Shown: positions 32,415 through 42,086, counted from the stretch's first letter. The stretch: DNA of 64,000 nt from Spirochaetaceae bacterium bin103 (GCA_002238925.1 MPNH01000016.1:1-64000), one strand, 5' to 3'. A program made the numbers and translations. Notes: a model not told the origin generated them from the sequence alone.

Positions 32415-34055
32415 ATGACCGGATCACCGTTGTTTCGTAGTGCCGGTGTTTCCGGGGCGGCGCGTGCGGGAGCGGAAGGGGTTGCGCCGTGCACGATGGT
32501 GATATTCGGGGCTTCCGGCGACCTGACGGTGCGCAAGCTGATTCCGGGGTTGTACGAGCTGTACGGCCGCGGGCTGCTGCCCGACCGGTTTGCCGTGCTG
32601 GGCGCCGGGCGCACGGCGATGAGCGACGAGAAATTCCGGGCCACGATGGCGGCGGCTCTGGCGGAAGACACCGGTGATAGGCCGCGTGCGGACCGCGACC
32701 GCTTCCTCGGCGCGTTGTACTACCAACAGCTCGATCCCACGGCCGCGGCGGCGTACGGGACACTGGGCGAGCGGCTGAGCGCGGTGGCGTCCGAAGCCGG
32801 GACCGGCGGCAACGTGCTCTACTACCTGGCAACGCCGCCGAGCAGCTTCGAACCGATTGCCGGCGGGCTGGCCGCAGCGGGCCTGGCGGAGGAGCGCGGC
32901 GGCGCCTGGCGGCGGCTGATCGTGGAAAAGCCGTTCGGTTACGACCTGCAGTCGGCGCGCGCGCTCAACGAGCGGCTGCACGCCTGGTTCGGCGAACGGC
33001 AGATCTACCGCATCGACCACTACCTGGGCAAGGAGACGGTGCAGAACGTGTTGGTGCTGCGCTTCGCCAACGAGGTGTGGGAACCGCTGTGGACGCGCGC
33101 CACCATCGACCGGGTGGAGGTGACCGCCGCCGAGCAGGTGGGGGTGGAGGGCCGCGGCGGCTATTACGACGGGTCGGGTGCGCTGCGCGATATGTTCCAG
33201 AACCACCTGCTGCAGGTGGTGGGCATGATCGCCATGGAGCCGCCGGCGCACTTCCGCCCGAGCGCGGTGCGCAACGAGACGGTGAAGGTGTTCGACTCGC
33301 TGCGTCCGATCTTGCCCGCGCAGGTGGCCGAGGATGTCGTGCGCGGCCAGTACACCGGCTCGCTCACCACCGAGGGCGCCATGGCCGGCTACCGCGAGGA
33401 GCCGGGGGTGCCGGCCGGGTCGCGCACCGAGACCTACGTGGCGCTGCGCTTCCACATCGACAACCGGCGCTGGGCGGGGGTGCCGTTCCTGGTGCGCACC
33501 GGCAAGCGCCTGCCGGCGCGCGTCACCGAGGTGGTAATCCACTTCAAGCAGGTGCCGCACCACCTGTTCGGCATGCCGCCGGCGGACCTGATTTCGGGCG
33601 CCCTCGACACGGGAGCCGCAAGCGGGCACGCGGTGTCGGCGGCGGCGGCGGAGGCGAGCAAGCTGATCATCCGCATTCAGCCGGACGAAGCGATCCAGCT
33701 GCGCTGCAATGTGAAACTGCCGGGCGCCGGCTTCGACGTGCAGCAGGTGGGGATGGACTTCCGCTATGCGGACCTGGCCGACACCTACCTGCCGGACGCC
33801 TACGAGCGCCTGCTGCTGGACGGCATTACCGGCGACGCCACCCTGTACGCGCGCGCCGACGCCATCGAGTCGTGCTGGGAGTTCGTGCAGCCGGTCCTGA
33901 AGGCCTGGCGGGAGCATCCCGGCATCCCGCTGCACGGCTACCCGGCGGGGAGTTGGGGCCCGGCCGCCGCCGCCAGCCTGTTCCGCCGCCCCGGCTACGG
34001 CTGGCGCACCCCGGCGCCGTCGCTGATCGACACCGGTGGCCACGTGGTCATGTAG
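32415..34055 (+). CDS. zwf: Glucose-6-phosphate 1-dehydrogenase
   Basis: 546 residues, slightly longer than usual because of an N-terminal extension. The NADP-binding motif is FGASGDLTVRKL (residues 31-42), the catalytic block RIDHYLGKE is at about 199-207, and the EKPFGYDLQSA motif precedes it. SALRDMFQNHLLQ-type text (GALRDMFQNHLLQ) and VPFLVRTGKRLPARVTEV are the other fixed G6PD blocks. The enzyme makes 6-phosphogluconolactone and NADPH at the head of the oxidative pentose phosphate or Entner-Doudoroff route. No gnd or pgl gene is adjacent. Residues 1-24 have no family match, so an internal start near the Met at position 28 is possible. Confidence 0.96.
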   Translation: MTGSPLFRSAGVSGAARAGAEGVAPCTMVIFGASGDLTVRKLIPGLYELYGRGLLPDRFAVLGAGRTAMSDEKFRATMAAALAEDTGDRPRADRDRFLGALYYQQLDPTAAAAYGTLGERLSAVASEAGTGGNVLYYLATPPSSFEPIAGGLAAAGLAEERGGAWRRLIVEKPFGYDLQSARALNERLHAWFGERQIYRIDHYLGKETVQNVLVLRFANEVWEPLWTRATIDRVEVTAAEQVGVEGRGGYYDGSGALRDMFQNHLLQVVGMIAMEPPAHFRPSAVRNETVKVFDSLRPILPAQVAEDVVRGQYTGSLTTEGAMAGYREEPGVPAGSRTETYVALRFHIDNRRWAGVPFLVRTGKRLPARVTEVVIHFKQVPHHLFGMPPADLISGALDTGAASGHAVSAAAAEASKLIIRIQPDEAIQLRCNVKLPGAGFDVQQVGMDFRYADLADTYLPDAYERLLLDGITGDATLYARADAIESCWEFVQPVLKAWREHPGIPLHGYPAGSWGPAAAASLFRRPGYGWRTPAPSLIDTGGHVVM

Positions 34056-34079
34056 GACGGTTCACCGCGTAAACGCCGG

Positions 34080-36488
34080 TCAGGCGCGCCGCTCGCGAGG
34101 CGGCGCTTCCAGTCGGTCGCGGTCGGCTCGCTGCAGCCGGATCTCGCTGATCTGGGCGCCGCGGCCGGGGCCGCCGCTCTCTTCGTGGTACACCTTCAGG
34201 GTCACCGTGCCGCCCGCGGCGGCGGCGGACGGTAGATCAAAGCTCAGCGGCCCGCGCGGATGCGGCTTGTCGATCCAGCCATGCACCTCGTGTGCGTCGC
34301 CGTCGCCGCCGACCGCGTCCATGCGTACGCGCGGATGCGAGCCGCCCCAGCGCCGTTCGCCGCCATACACGACCACGACGCGCCAGCCGGCTGCGGGATC
34401 GAGACCCTCGTAGCGCAGCAGCAGCGGCCCGTGGCCGATCGACTCGGCCTGGCTGAGCCAGGCGTAGGGAATTGGCTCGGCGGGGTAGGAGATCGAGAAT
34501 CCGCGCAGCGCCGAGTCCAGAAACGACGGGTCGCCGGCAAACCCGGCGCCCGGCACGAGGTGCGGCTGTTGGGCGAAGTCGCCGAGGTTGTCGTAGCGCC
34601 CGCCGGGGCCGGGATCGGTGCGGCGCAGCACGCGTTCGATCGCATCCAGCCGCTCCTGCTCGGTGGCGAGCAGGGCGATTTCGGCGCAGCGTTCGTGCAG
34701 CCACAGGCGGTCGCCAAGGGGGTACTCCAACCCGTCGAGGCTGGCGCCGCGGCGCACCGCCTGGGCGCCGTAGCGCGGCACCGAGAGCTGCACGTGAATG
34801 CTCTGAAACAGCGCCTCGGCGAGGGCGTACAGGCGGCCCCGCAGTTCACCTTGGCGGGCGTCAGCCGCCGCGCCATCCACGATCGCCAGCGCACGGCGGC
34901 ACGCCTCGCGCGCGCCGATGTCGGGCGCACGGCGCAGCTCGCCGAGCGCGCGGCTGTCGGCGGCGGTCTCGGCGAGCAGCCGTGCGCGGATGTAGGCGTC
35001 GGAGTATGCGCGGTACAGCAGTTGCTGGAAGCGCCAGCCCTTCAGCACGCGCGGCGGCGCGGCGCGTTCCAGCGCCTGCATGCGCAGCAGCGTCGTGGTT
35101 ACCGCGCCGTTGGCGAGCAGCGGGCCGCGCCAGTTCTGCTCCAGCCCGACGATCGCTGCCGCCACCCCGTCGGCGAAGTCGGGATGCACGAATGCCCGGC
35201 CATACTGCCGCAAGACCGCCGCAACATCCGCGTCCGGATCCCACAGCAGGGCGCTCCACAGCATCTTGTTGAGGTCGTCGTTGTTGCCTTCGCAGTAGGT
35301 GAGTGCGCCGATGGAGTGCGGCGCGGTGAGCGCGAAGATGTGGGCCTGGTCGGCGGGGCGCGGATTGATTGGCTCGCGGCCCTGGCACGCGGCGAGCGCC
35401 GGGTCCCAGTCCGGCACCGGGTACTGGCACGACCAGCAATGGGTAATGTCCGGGTACAGGCGGATCGGGTAGCGGTCCGGTACGCGGGCGCGGAACGCCT
35501 CCGCGGTCAGGTGGATCCAGGGCCCGAAAATGACGCCGTCGAGCCAGTCGAGTCCGTCCTCCAGGGCCGCAAAAAAGTGCTCCTCGTCGGCGCCGTGAAA
35601 CCCCTGCGGGGCAATCCACACCTGCGCCTCCGGGTGCACCTCGCGGAGAGACGCCTTCTGCCGTTCGGCCAGCGCCAGCAACAGGTGAGCGGGCGTGGAA
35701 CCTGGATCGCCGCCGGGAATGAACACGGCATCGATGCGCGGCATCGCGTCGAACACCGCCCGCCAGTCGGCAAGTGCCCGCTGCACCGTCGCTGCGTCGC
35801 CGTAGTCGGTCTCCAGGGCGGGAAACCAGATCCACAGGTCGACGTCGTAGCGGTCGGCGATGGCGGACACCTCGCGCAGCATGTCGATTTGCGGCAGCGG
35901 GAAGTGGTCGGAGTCGGCCTCGTCGTCGGACACCGGCGGGATCACTTCCACGGCGTTGGCGCCGAATATCGCCAGTTCGCGGATGTACCGCTCCCACTCC
36001 GCCACGGTCCAGCCGACGTAGGAGTTGGTCTTGGGCCGGTAACCGATCTGGTGGCCGCGCAGCGGGTAGTGCGGAGCCGTGCACACCGGTCCTGCCGCCA
36101 GCAACGCGTTCGGCAGCACGACTTCGTTGCGGCGCACCTCCAGGTGGCGCAGCAGCCAGCCCACTCCGTACAATACGCCGCGCGCGTCGTTGCCGGTAAC
36201 GGTGAGCGAGTCGCCGTCCCGCGCGACGCGGAACCCTTCCGGGCGCGCCGCGAACTCGGCGGCGCGAAACGACTGCGCCTCCCCGCCCGACCAGCGTGCG
36301 CCGCCACGCACCGCGGTGCCGGCGTCGCGCAGCCTGATCACGGAGCCGCCCGCGCCGGCCCCGGGCCACACCCGTTGCGCGCGAAGCGCCACCTCTTCGG
36401 CCAACACGTCGCGCGCCTGCCGGCAGCGCGGCGAGCCGTCCGTCTCCAATTCGATGCGTGCCTCGGTCAGGTTCAATGCTTCGCTCAC
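34080..36488 (-). CDS. Large glycoside-hydrolase-like protein (GH20/GH67-type N-terminal domain, TIM barrel)
   Basis: About 802 residues from a GTG at 36488 (VSEALNLTEARIELE). An ATG at 36641 would add 51 low-complexity residues. The N-terminal ~150 residues, ending in LTVTGNDARGVLYGVGWLLRHLEV, resemble the accessory domain 2 of GH20 hexosaminidases and GH67 alpha-glucuronidases. The central barrel contains HYPLRGHQIGYRPKTNSY, YIRELAIFGANAVEVIPP, DAVFIPGGDPGSTP, VWIAPQGFHG and LYPDITHCWSCQYP. The C-terminal ~120 residues form a beta-rich domain (GPLLLRYEGLDPAAGWRVVVVYGG and VTLKVYHEESGG). Acidic residues in the barrel could be catalytic. No signal peptide is seen. GH family and substrate are unknown. 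Perhaps it works on uronic acid or hexosamine glycans. Confidence 0.7.
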   Translation of the reverse strand: MSEALNLTEARIELETDGSPRCRQARDVLAEEVALRAQRVWPGAGAGGSVIRLRDAGTAVRGGARWSGGEAQSFRAAEFAARPEGFRVARDGDSLTVTGNDARGVLYGVGWLLRHLEVRRNEVVLPNALLAAGPVCTAPHYPLRGHQIGYRPKTNSYVGWTVAEWERYIRELAIFGANAVEVIPPVSDDEADSDHFPLPQIDMLREVSAIADRYDVDLWIWFPALETDYGDAATVQRALADWRAVFDAMPRIDAVFIPGGDPGSTPAHLLLALAERQKASLREVHPEAQVWIAPQGFHGADEEHFFAALEDGLDWLDGVIFGPWIHLTAEAFRARVPDRYPIRLYPDITHCWSCQYPVPDWDPALAACQGREPINPRPADQAHIFALTAPHSIGALTYCEGNNDDLNKMLWSALLWDPDADVAAVLRQYGRAFVHPDFADGVAAAIVGLEQNWRGPLLANGAVTTTLLRMQALERAAPPRVLKGWRFQQLLYRAYSDAYIRARLLAETAADSRALGELRRAPDIGAREACRRALAIVDGAAADARQGELRGRLYALAEALFQSIHVQLSVPRYGAQAVRRGASLDGLEYPLGDRLWLHERCAEIALLATEQERLDAIERVLRRTDPGPGGRYDNLGDFAQQPHLVPGAGFAGDPSFLDSALRGFSISYPAEPIPYAWLSQAESIGHGPLLLRYEGLDPAAGWRVVVVYGGERRWGGSHPRVRMDAVGGDGDAHEVHGWIDKPHPRGPLSFDLPSAAAAGGTVTLKVYHEESGGPGRGAQISEIRLQRADRDRLEAPPRERRA

Positions 36489-36681
36489 GCGCACACCAAA
36501 CCACGCCACGCTGCCGCTCGTCGAGCCCCACGCACCGGGCACGGTGGCGGCGCGATCCGCGCCGAGCGGCGGCGGCCGCGACACCGGCCGCTGACGCCGC
36601 GCTGCCGGTGTGCGGGCCCAGCGGCGCGGCACGACCGCCATCGCGGCGGGAAGCCGTGCGCCAGGCGGCGCGGCCCGGTGG

Positions 36682-39567
36682 TTACTCCGCGGTGGCGGAT
36701 TCCTCCGGCAGCAGCACCACGCGCACGTAGCGGTCGCGGCTGAGGTAGCGCGCGGCCGCATCGACCACCTCATTGAGGGTCAACGCTTCGAGCCGGTCGT
36801 CGAATGCCGGGATCACGCTGAAGTCCTCGCCCCGTTCCACCACCGCTTCGATCTGGCCGAGCCAGAAACCGTTGCGGCGCTGCTGCTCCTCGCGTGCGCC
36901 GCTGATCAGTTCCTTGGCCGTGTCCAGGTACTCCTGTTCGCCGCCGCCGACCAGCCAGTCGACGCTGCCGAACACCTCATCGAGCAGCTCGTCGGCGCGT
37001 GCCGGGTCGCTGCCGAAGTCCACGAACACCCGGTACTCGGGGTCGGGCAACAGCGACGCCGACGCGCCCACGTGGATCGAATAGGTGCTGCCCAGGTCCA
37101 ACTCGATGCGCTCGCGCACCTTGGCCTGCAGCATCTCCTTCAACGCCACCAGCGCCATCGCCTCCGGCCGGCTCCAGTCCATCTCCCCGGCAAACACCAG
37201 CCGCGTGCGGCTGCGCGGTTCGATTCCCTTGTACACCGCGAGATCGACCACCTCCGGCGGCGGGTCGATGTTCAGATCCCGCCATTGCTCCTGGCGTCCG
37301 GCGGCCGGCAGCGCGGCCAGGTAGGTGCTCGCCAGGGTACGCAGCTGGTCCCAGTCGAAGGAGCCGACGATGATGAACGTGAAATCGCCGAAGTCCGCGA
37401 ACCGATCTTCGTAGACCGCGATCGAGCGCTCCAGGTCCATCTCTTCCAGCACCTCGACCGTGAACGGCCGCGATCGGAAATGGTCCTGGCTGAGCGCGCT
37501 GCGCAGGGTGTCCGCCCACACCGCGTCCGGCTGCGCGCGCCGATTCTCCAAATGGCTGCGCAGCCGCGACGAGTAGGAGGAGAAGTAGGTGGGATCGAGT
37601 CGTGGAGCGGTGCCGTACAGGGTAACCAATTGAAACAGGGTCTCCAGGTCCTCGGGTGAGGAGCTGCCGGAGAATCCCTCGAACAGCGCGCCGATGAACG
37701 GCTCCGCCGCGGCGGTGTTGCCGGCGAGCAGCTTGTCCAGCGCGACCCGGTCGTGCACGCCAGCGCCGCTGCCCTCGGCGATGGCGGTCGCGGTGATGGC
37801 GGCAATATAGTCGCCGTCCGCCACCAGCGAGGTGCCGCCGGGGCTGGTCGCCTTGAGCAGCACCTGGTCGTTGCGGAAGTCGGTCTGCTTGGCGATCACG
37901 GTGGCCCCGTTCGACAGCGTCCAGCGGACGGCGTCGATTTCCTCGATCGGTTCCTCTGCGGTGATGCTGCCCGGCGCCGGCAGGTCGGCCATCAGCGGGA
38001 CGTCGCTGGCAATGTCCTCATACGGGTCGACTTGCAGGCTGGCGGTTCCCTGCAGCTTGGCGAGCAGTGCCTGCTCCACCTCGGGGCCGGAGGCGACGGC
38101 CTCGGGACCGCTGATCATCGCCACGGTGCTCTCCATGGTGCGCCACGGTTCCGCCAACGTGTTCACCTCCTGCAGGGTGATCTCGGGCAGGAGCTGCTGG
38201 TGCAACTCGTATTCCGCGTCGATCCCGGGCACCGTCTCGCCTTCCATGTAGTGGCGGACGTACTCCTCCACCAGCCCCACCGACGGCCGCTGATCGCGCT
38301 CCAGCCACGCGCTCTCCATGCTGCGCAGCAGGTTGGCCTTCTCGCGTTCCAGCTCGGTCGCCGTGAACCCGTAGCGCAGGATGCGCTGCATCTCTTCCAG
38401 CACGGTGTCCAGCCCGCGCTCGACGCCGTCCTCGTCGACCCGCGCCGAGGCGTACAGCACCGCCGTGTTCGCCAGGAACAACCCCTGCCCGAACCACGCC
38501 CCGATGAATGGCGGGTCGGCCACCTGGGTGCGTTCGAACAGCCGCGCATTGGCCATCATGGCGAACAGCGACTGGGTCAGCAGGTGCCGGTACGTCGCCA
38601 CGCTCTGACCGGTCCTCGGTGGCAGCTTGGAGTAGATGCGTATGGTCGTGGAACTCATCTCGGGGTCGGTTTCCACCGTCACGCGCGGTTCGGCATGCGG
38701 CGGAACGGGGTACTCGGGCCGCACCGTGGGCGCCGCGGGCCGCGCCGCGCGCTCCTGGTATGCCTCGCCCTCAGGCGGCGAGGCAAAGTGGCGGCGGATC
38801 AGCTCCACCATCCGTTCCGCTTCGAAGTCGCCCACAATCGCCACCGCCATCAGATCGGGCCGGTACCAGCGCTCGTAGAAGCCCTGCAGGTCTTCCAGGG
38901 TGGCCGTCTCGATAACCTCCGGCAGGCCGATCGGGAGCCGCTCGGAGTAGCGCGATTCGCCGAACAGCACCGGGTACTGCAGGTCCCGAATGCGCGCGCC
39001 CGCGCCGCGCCGGGTGCGCCACTCCTCCAGCACCACGCCGCGTTCCTGCTCCCCCTCCTCCGGATCCATGACAATCGCAAACGCCCAGTCGCTGAGGATC
39101 TCGAACGCAGTGTCGATAATCTCCGGATCGTCAGTCGGTATCTCGATCTTGTAGACGGTCTCGTCGAACGAGGTGTGGGCGTTGAGGTCGGGGCCGAACT
39201 TGGAGCCGATCGATTCCAGGTACTCGATGATCTCGTGCCCGGAGAAGCGCTCGGTGCCGTTGAACGCCATGTGCTCGAGGTAGTGGGCCAGACCTTGCTC
39301 GTGCTCCTCTTCGAGGATCGAGCCGGCGCGGATGGCCAGCCGGAGCTGAGCGCGGTTGAGCGGTTCGCGGTTTTCCTTGACGTACCAGGTGAGGCCGTTG
39401 CTGAGCACGCCGTGGTGTGCTTCGGGGTCGAACGGAATGTCGCCCTCGGGCGCTTGCGCCCAGGATCCCTGAGCGATGACGGCGAGCGCCACAATCGCGG
39501 CGGCCAGGATGGAGACCGGGCGGATCTTGAGGCATGCGGGGCGGGCCGAATGGGAATGCATGAACAA
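36682..39567 (-). CDS. M16 (insulinase/pitrilysin) family zinc metallopeptidase
   Basis: 961 residues with a signal peptide (hydrophobic core ILAAAIVALAVIAQ, cleavage near SWAQA), so probably periplasmic. The inverted zinc motif HxxEH reads HYLEH in LAHYLEHMAFNG, and the distal Glu lies in ERGVVLEEWRT. The two-domain-pair layout is full length: an active N-terminal half and a second half that repeats the fold (LSNGATVIAKQTDFRNDQV) without zinc ligands. Such proteases cleave small unfolded peptides. It lies 193 bases upstream of the glycosidase-like gene on the same strand, and is separated from the TA pair by about 80 bases. Confidence 0.95.
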   Translation of the reverse strand: MFMHSHSARPACLKIRPVSILAAAIVALAVIAQGSWAQAPEGDIPFDPEAHHGVLSNGLTWYVKENREPLNRAQLRLAIRAGSILEEEHEQGLAHYLEHMAFNGTERFSGHEIIEYLESIGSKFGPDLNAHTSFDETVYKIEIPTDDPEIIDTAFEILSDWAFAIVMDPEEGEQERGVVLEEWRTRRGAGARIRDLQYPVLFGESRYSERLPIGLPEVIETATLEDLQGFYERWYRPDLMAVAIVGDFEAERMVELIRRHFASPPEGEAYQERAARPAAPTVRPEYPVPPHAEPRVTVETDPEMSSTTIRIYSKLPPRTGQSVATYRHLLTQSLFAMMANARLFERTQVADPPFIGAWFGQGLFLANTAVLYASARVDEDGVERGLDTVLEEMQRILRYGFTATELEREKANLLRSMESAWLERDQRPSVGLVEEYVRHYMEGETVPGIDAEYELHQQLLPEITLQEVNTLAEPWRTMESTVAMISGPEAVASGPEVEQALLAKLQGTASLQVDPYEDIASDVPLMADLPAPGSITAEEPIEEIDAVRWTLSNGATVIAKQTDFRNDQVLLKATSPGGTSLVADGDYIAAITATAIAEGSGAGVHDRVALDKLLAGNTAAAEPFIGALFEGFSGSSSPEDLETLFQLVTLYGTAPRLDPTYFSSYSSRLRSHLENRRAQPDAVWADTLRSALSQDHFRSRPFTVEVLEEMDLERSIAVYEDRFADFGDFTFIIVGSFDWDQLRTLASTYLAALPAAGRQEQWRDLNIDPPPEVVDLAVYKGIEPRSRTRLVFAGEMDWSRPEAMALVALKEMLQAKVRERIELDLGSTYSIHVGASASLLPDPEYRVFVDFGSDPARADELLDEVFGSVDWLVGGGEQEYLDTAKELISGAREEQQRRNGFWLGQIEAVVERGEDFSVIPAFDDRLEALTLNEVVDAAARYLSRDRYVRVVLLPEESATAE

Positions 39568-39647
39568 AAAGATACCGGCCGCGCGATGTTAAGGGCACGT
39601 ACGGTTTCTTAATTTCGCGCAACGTACGTGTGCGCAGGCCGGGTGCC

Positions 39648-40109
39648 CTACAGGCGGAGTTCCTCTTCCGTAGGCACCGGGAACAGGTCGATACCGAGCG
39701 ACACGGCGTTGCGGCGTATCGGTTTGGCGAGCGCCACCATGGACAGCTCGGTTACCAGGCTGCGCGCGATCAGCGCCGTGGACAGATGGATCGCGTCGGG
39801 GGTGCGCAGCGGCTCGCGCGGGAACGGCCGGCGCGCCCGGTCCACCACCTGCTGGTCGACGGTGAAGATGGTCCAGTGCTCGGCCACCTGGTTGAGTGCG
39901 TCGCGGGTCTGCGCAACCCGGGACAGACTGAACACGCCGCGCTCCTGGCCGCGATGCAACACGCGGTCACACTCGATCAGCGCCAGGTCGGAGGTAAGTA
40001 CCAACTCGGCTGCCTGCAACCGGTAGCGTATCTCGTCGCCGCTGTCCTCGCCCATCAGCCACGCCAGGATGGCGCTCGACTCGGCGTAAACGTTGGTGGG
40101 GTTGTTCAT
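39648..40109 (-). CDS. PIN-domain toxin (VapC-like RNase)
   Basis: 153 residues. The PIN acidic site reads VYAESSAILAWLMGE (Glu instead of the first Asp), with the further acidic ligands in LIECDRVL and the C-terminal TPDAIHLSTALIA. The A-E-S-S start is a known PIN variant. It overlaps the upstream antitoxin gene by 4 bases (ATGA). In VapC-like pairs the toxin is a Mg-dependent endoribonuclease that is held by the antitoxin. The C-terminus RRNAVSLGIDLFPVPT closes the fold. Confidence 0.82.
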   Translation of the reverse strand: MNNPTNVYAESSAILAWLMGEDSGDEIRYRLQAAELVLTSDLALIECDRVLHRGQERGVFSLSRVAQTRDALNQVAEHWTIFTVDQQVVDRARRPFPREPLRTPDAIHLSTALIARSLVTELSMVALAKPIRRNAVSLGIDLFPVPTEEELRL

Positions 40110-40396
40110 AGCAGACCGCGTTCGTCGTCGAGCAGACGCTGCGTGTTGTCCGGCGTGAGCGAGCGCTGCACGCGCGGGTAGGACACGGCGACGTTGGGCG
40201 CTCCGAGGCGGGCGCGGCCGGCACGGGCATGACGGATCAGCCCGGCATACTCGGCGCCGCGCGGAACCCCGGTCGGCTGCCGCAATTCGGCAACCACCCG
40301 GCCGCGGTCGGTAACCAGGAATTCTTCACCGCGGCGCACGCGGCGAACGTACTCGCTGAGCCGATTTTTCAACTCGCGGATACCAACGGAAGTCAC
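40106..40396 (-). CDS. Phd/YefM-type antitoxin
   Basis: About 96 residues when started at the GTG at 40396 (VTSVGIRELKNRLSEYVRRV). An upstream GTG at 40426 would place the palindromic operator inside the gene, so the inner start is preferred. The N-terminus has the DNA-binding Phd/YefM pattern IRELKNRLSEYVRRVRRGEEFLVTDRGRVVAEL. The C-terminal half would wrap the toxin. It overlaps the PIN toxin by 4 bases. Such pairs repress their own promoter, and the palindrome at 40401-40415 is a good candidate operator. Confidence 0.8.
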   Translation of the reverse strand: MTSVGIRELKNRLSEYVRRVRRGEEFLVTDRGRVVAELRQPTGVPRGAEYAGLIRHARAGRARLGAPNVAVSYPRVQRSLTPDNTQRLLDDERGLL

Positions 40397-40400
40397 GGTG

Positions 40401-40415
40401 GCTACAATCTGTAGC
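40401..40415. promoter_or_regulatory. Palindromic operator candidate upstream of the antitoxin
   Basis: GCTACA and TGTAGC, perfect 6-base arms with a 3-base centre, end 5 bases upstream of the antitoxin GTG at 40396. Position and symmetry fit an autoregulatory antitoxin operator. The same stretch lies about 100 bases before the FGGY kinase, which is transcribed in the opposite direction. Confidence 0.45.
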
Positions 40416-40511
40416 AATGTGGGCACATGTGTCTACCGTTCTGCGAATATTTTTTTTGCCACGCTAGATCTGCTTGCCCGCGCGTCGGAACAGGGTTTAC
40501 AAACTGAGGCG

Positions 40512-42086
40512 ATGGCGGGGCAGTACCTGATCGGTGTCGACCTGGGCACCAGCGTGGTGAAGGCCGGGCTGTACGACGCGGAAGGCGGCCTCGTGGCGCA
40601 GGCGGCGCGCCCGGCGCCGCTGCGCCAACCGGCGGCCGGGATTGCGGAGCAGGACGGCGAGGAGTTTGTCGCGGCCGCGGCGGCCGCGATGCGCGAGGTG
40701 ATGAGCCGGGCGGGGGGCCCGGCGGCGGCGCAGGTGGCCGGCGTCGCGTTCGCCGGTCAGATGGGCGGTGCGATGGCGGTGGACCGGCGGTTCCGGGCGC
40801 TGACGCCTTGGTATCCGTCCGGTCTCGATGGCCGCTACCTGCCGCACCAGCAGGAACTCGCCGAGCGTGCCGGACCGCGGCTCATCGAACTGTGCGGCGA
40901 CCTGCCGATCATGGCGCCGCGCATGCTGTGGTGGCGGCGCGAGTCGCCGGAGCGGTACCGGCGCATCGCCAAGGTGGTGACGCTGGCCGGTTACGTGGCC
41001 GGACGCATGGCCGGGCTGCAGGCGGACCGCGCGTTCGTCGATCCCTCCTACCTGACCTGGGTGGGCCTCGGCGACACGGCGCGCCACCGCTGGTCGGAGG
41101 AGCTGGCCGAGGTGACCGGCCTGGGCGGCGGGGGGCTGGCCAGGATGCCGCGCATCGTGCCGGCCACCGAGGTGGTGGGACACCTGGCGCGAGAGGCCGC
41201 CACGGCCTGCGGCCTGGCGGAAGGGATACCGGTAGCCGCCGGGGCCGGGGACCAGCCGGCCGGTTTCGTCGGCGCCGGCCTGGTCGACGACGGCCAGCTG
41301 ATCGACGTGGCCGGCACCTTCCCGGTGTTTGGGGTCTGCTCCGGGCGCTACTTCGCCGACCACGACTCGCGTATGCTCAAGCCGATCGCCAGCCCGCTCG
41401 GCGCCGGCGCCTGGTACTCGATGATGTACATCAACGGCGGCGGTTTGACCCATCGCTGGTTCGCCGAGCAGTTCGGGTTGCCGGCCAGCGATGCCGATGC
41501 CGCCGCGGGCGGCGCGGCGTTCGCGGAACTGGACGCCGCCGCCGGGCAGGTGGCGCCGGGTTCCGACGGCCTGTTCTGCGTGCCGCACCTTATGGGCCGG
41601 GCGTGCCCCAACGAACCCGAGGTGCGCGGCGCCTGGGTCGGCTTCACCTGGACGCACGGGCAGGCGCATTTCTACCGCGCCCTGCTGGAATCGGTCGCCT
41701 ACGAGTATGCCCTGGCGTGCCGGGCGCTGCGCGCGGCGGCGCCGGAAGCGGTACTGGGCGAGGTTCGGGTCATCGGCGGCGGCGCCGCGAGCGACCTGTG
41801 GAACCGGATCAAGGCCGCCGTGCTAGGCCTGCCCTACGTGCGGCTGGCGCTGCCGGATGCCGCGACTCTCGGCAGCGCCATCGTGGCCGGGCACGCAGCC
41901 GGGCTGATCCCGGACATGGCCGCCGCGGCCCGGCGCGTGGCCCGCCCGGGCGCGCGCTACCTGCCCGACGCAAACGCCCACCGCCGCTATCGCGCCTGCG
42001 TGGACGCCTACTGCGCCGTGCTGCGCGAATTCGGCGGCGCATACGCCGCGCTCGCAGACTTGCGCGCGCACGGCAGCGACTCCTGA
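40512..42086 (+). CDS. FGGY family carbohydrate kinase
   Basis: 524 residues from the ATG at 40512, just before LIGVDLGTSVVKAGLYD, the N-terminal phosphate loop. AFAGQMGGAMAVDRRFRALTPWYPSGLDGRY is the substrate-site block (broken here as GVAFAGQMGG and PWYPSGLDGRY). Near the C-terminus VRVIGGGAASDLWNRIKA is the conserved adenosine-binding glycine motif, and DAATLGSAIVAGHAAG follows. These kinases phosphorylate xylulose, fuculose, rhamnulose, glycerol and similar sugars. The substrate is not evident. It is followed by a sulfatase on the same strand, 73 bases away, so the pair may handle a desulfated sugar. Confidence 0.9.
   Translation: MAGQYLIGVDLGTSVVKAGLYDAEGGLVAQAARPAPLRQPAAGIAEQDGEEFVAAAAAAMREVMSRAGGPAAAQVAGVAFAGQMGGAMAVDRRFRALTPWYPSGLDGRYLPHQQELAERAGPRLIELCGDLPIMAPRMLWWRRESPERYRRIAKVVTLAGYVAGRMAGLQADRAFVDPSYLTWVGLGDTARHRWSEELAEVTGLGGGGLARMPRIVPATEVVGHLAREAATACGLAEGIPVAAGAGDQPAGFVGAGLVDDGQLIDVAGTFPVFGVCSGRYFADHDSRMLKPIASPLGAGAWYSMMYINGGGLTHRWFAEQFGLPASDADAAAGGAAFAELDAAAGQVAPGSDGLFCVPHLMGRACPNEPEVRGAWVGFTWTHGQAHFYRALLESVAYEYALACRALRAAAPEAVLGEVRVIGGGAASDLWNRIKAAVLGLPYVRLALPDAATLGSAIVAGHAAGLIPDMAAAARRVARPGARYLPDANAHRRYRACVDAYCAVLREFGGAYAALADLRAHGSDS

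Noticed and set aside
34260-36743. An 827-codon open frame on the plus strand
   Set aside because: Antisense to the glycosidase-like gene; the translation is repetitive and has no family match.
36642-36773. Extension of the glycosidase-like gene to 36773
   Set aside because: This part overlaps the end of the M16 peptidase gene and is basic, low-complexity text.
37753-39612. A 619-codon plus-strand frame over the M16 gene
   Set aside because: Antisense shadow; the M16 frame has the HxxEH motif, a signal peptide and full family length.
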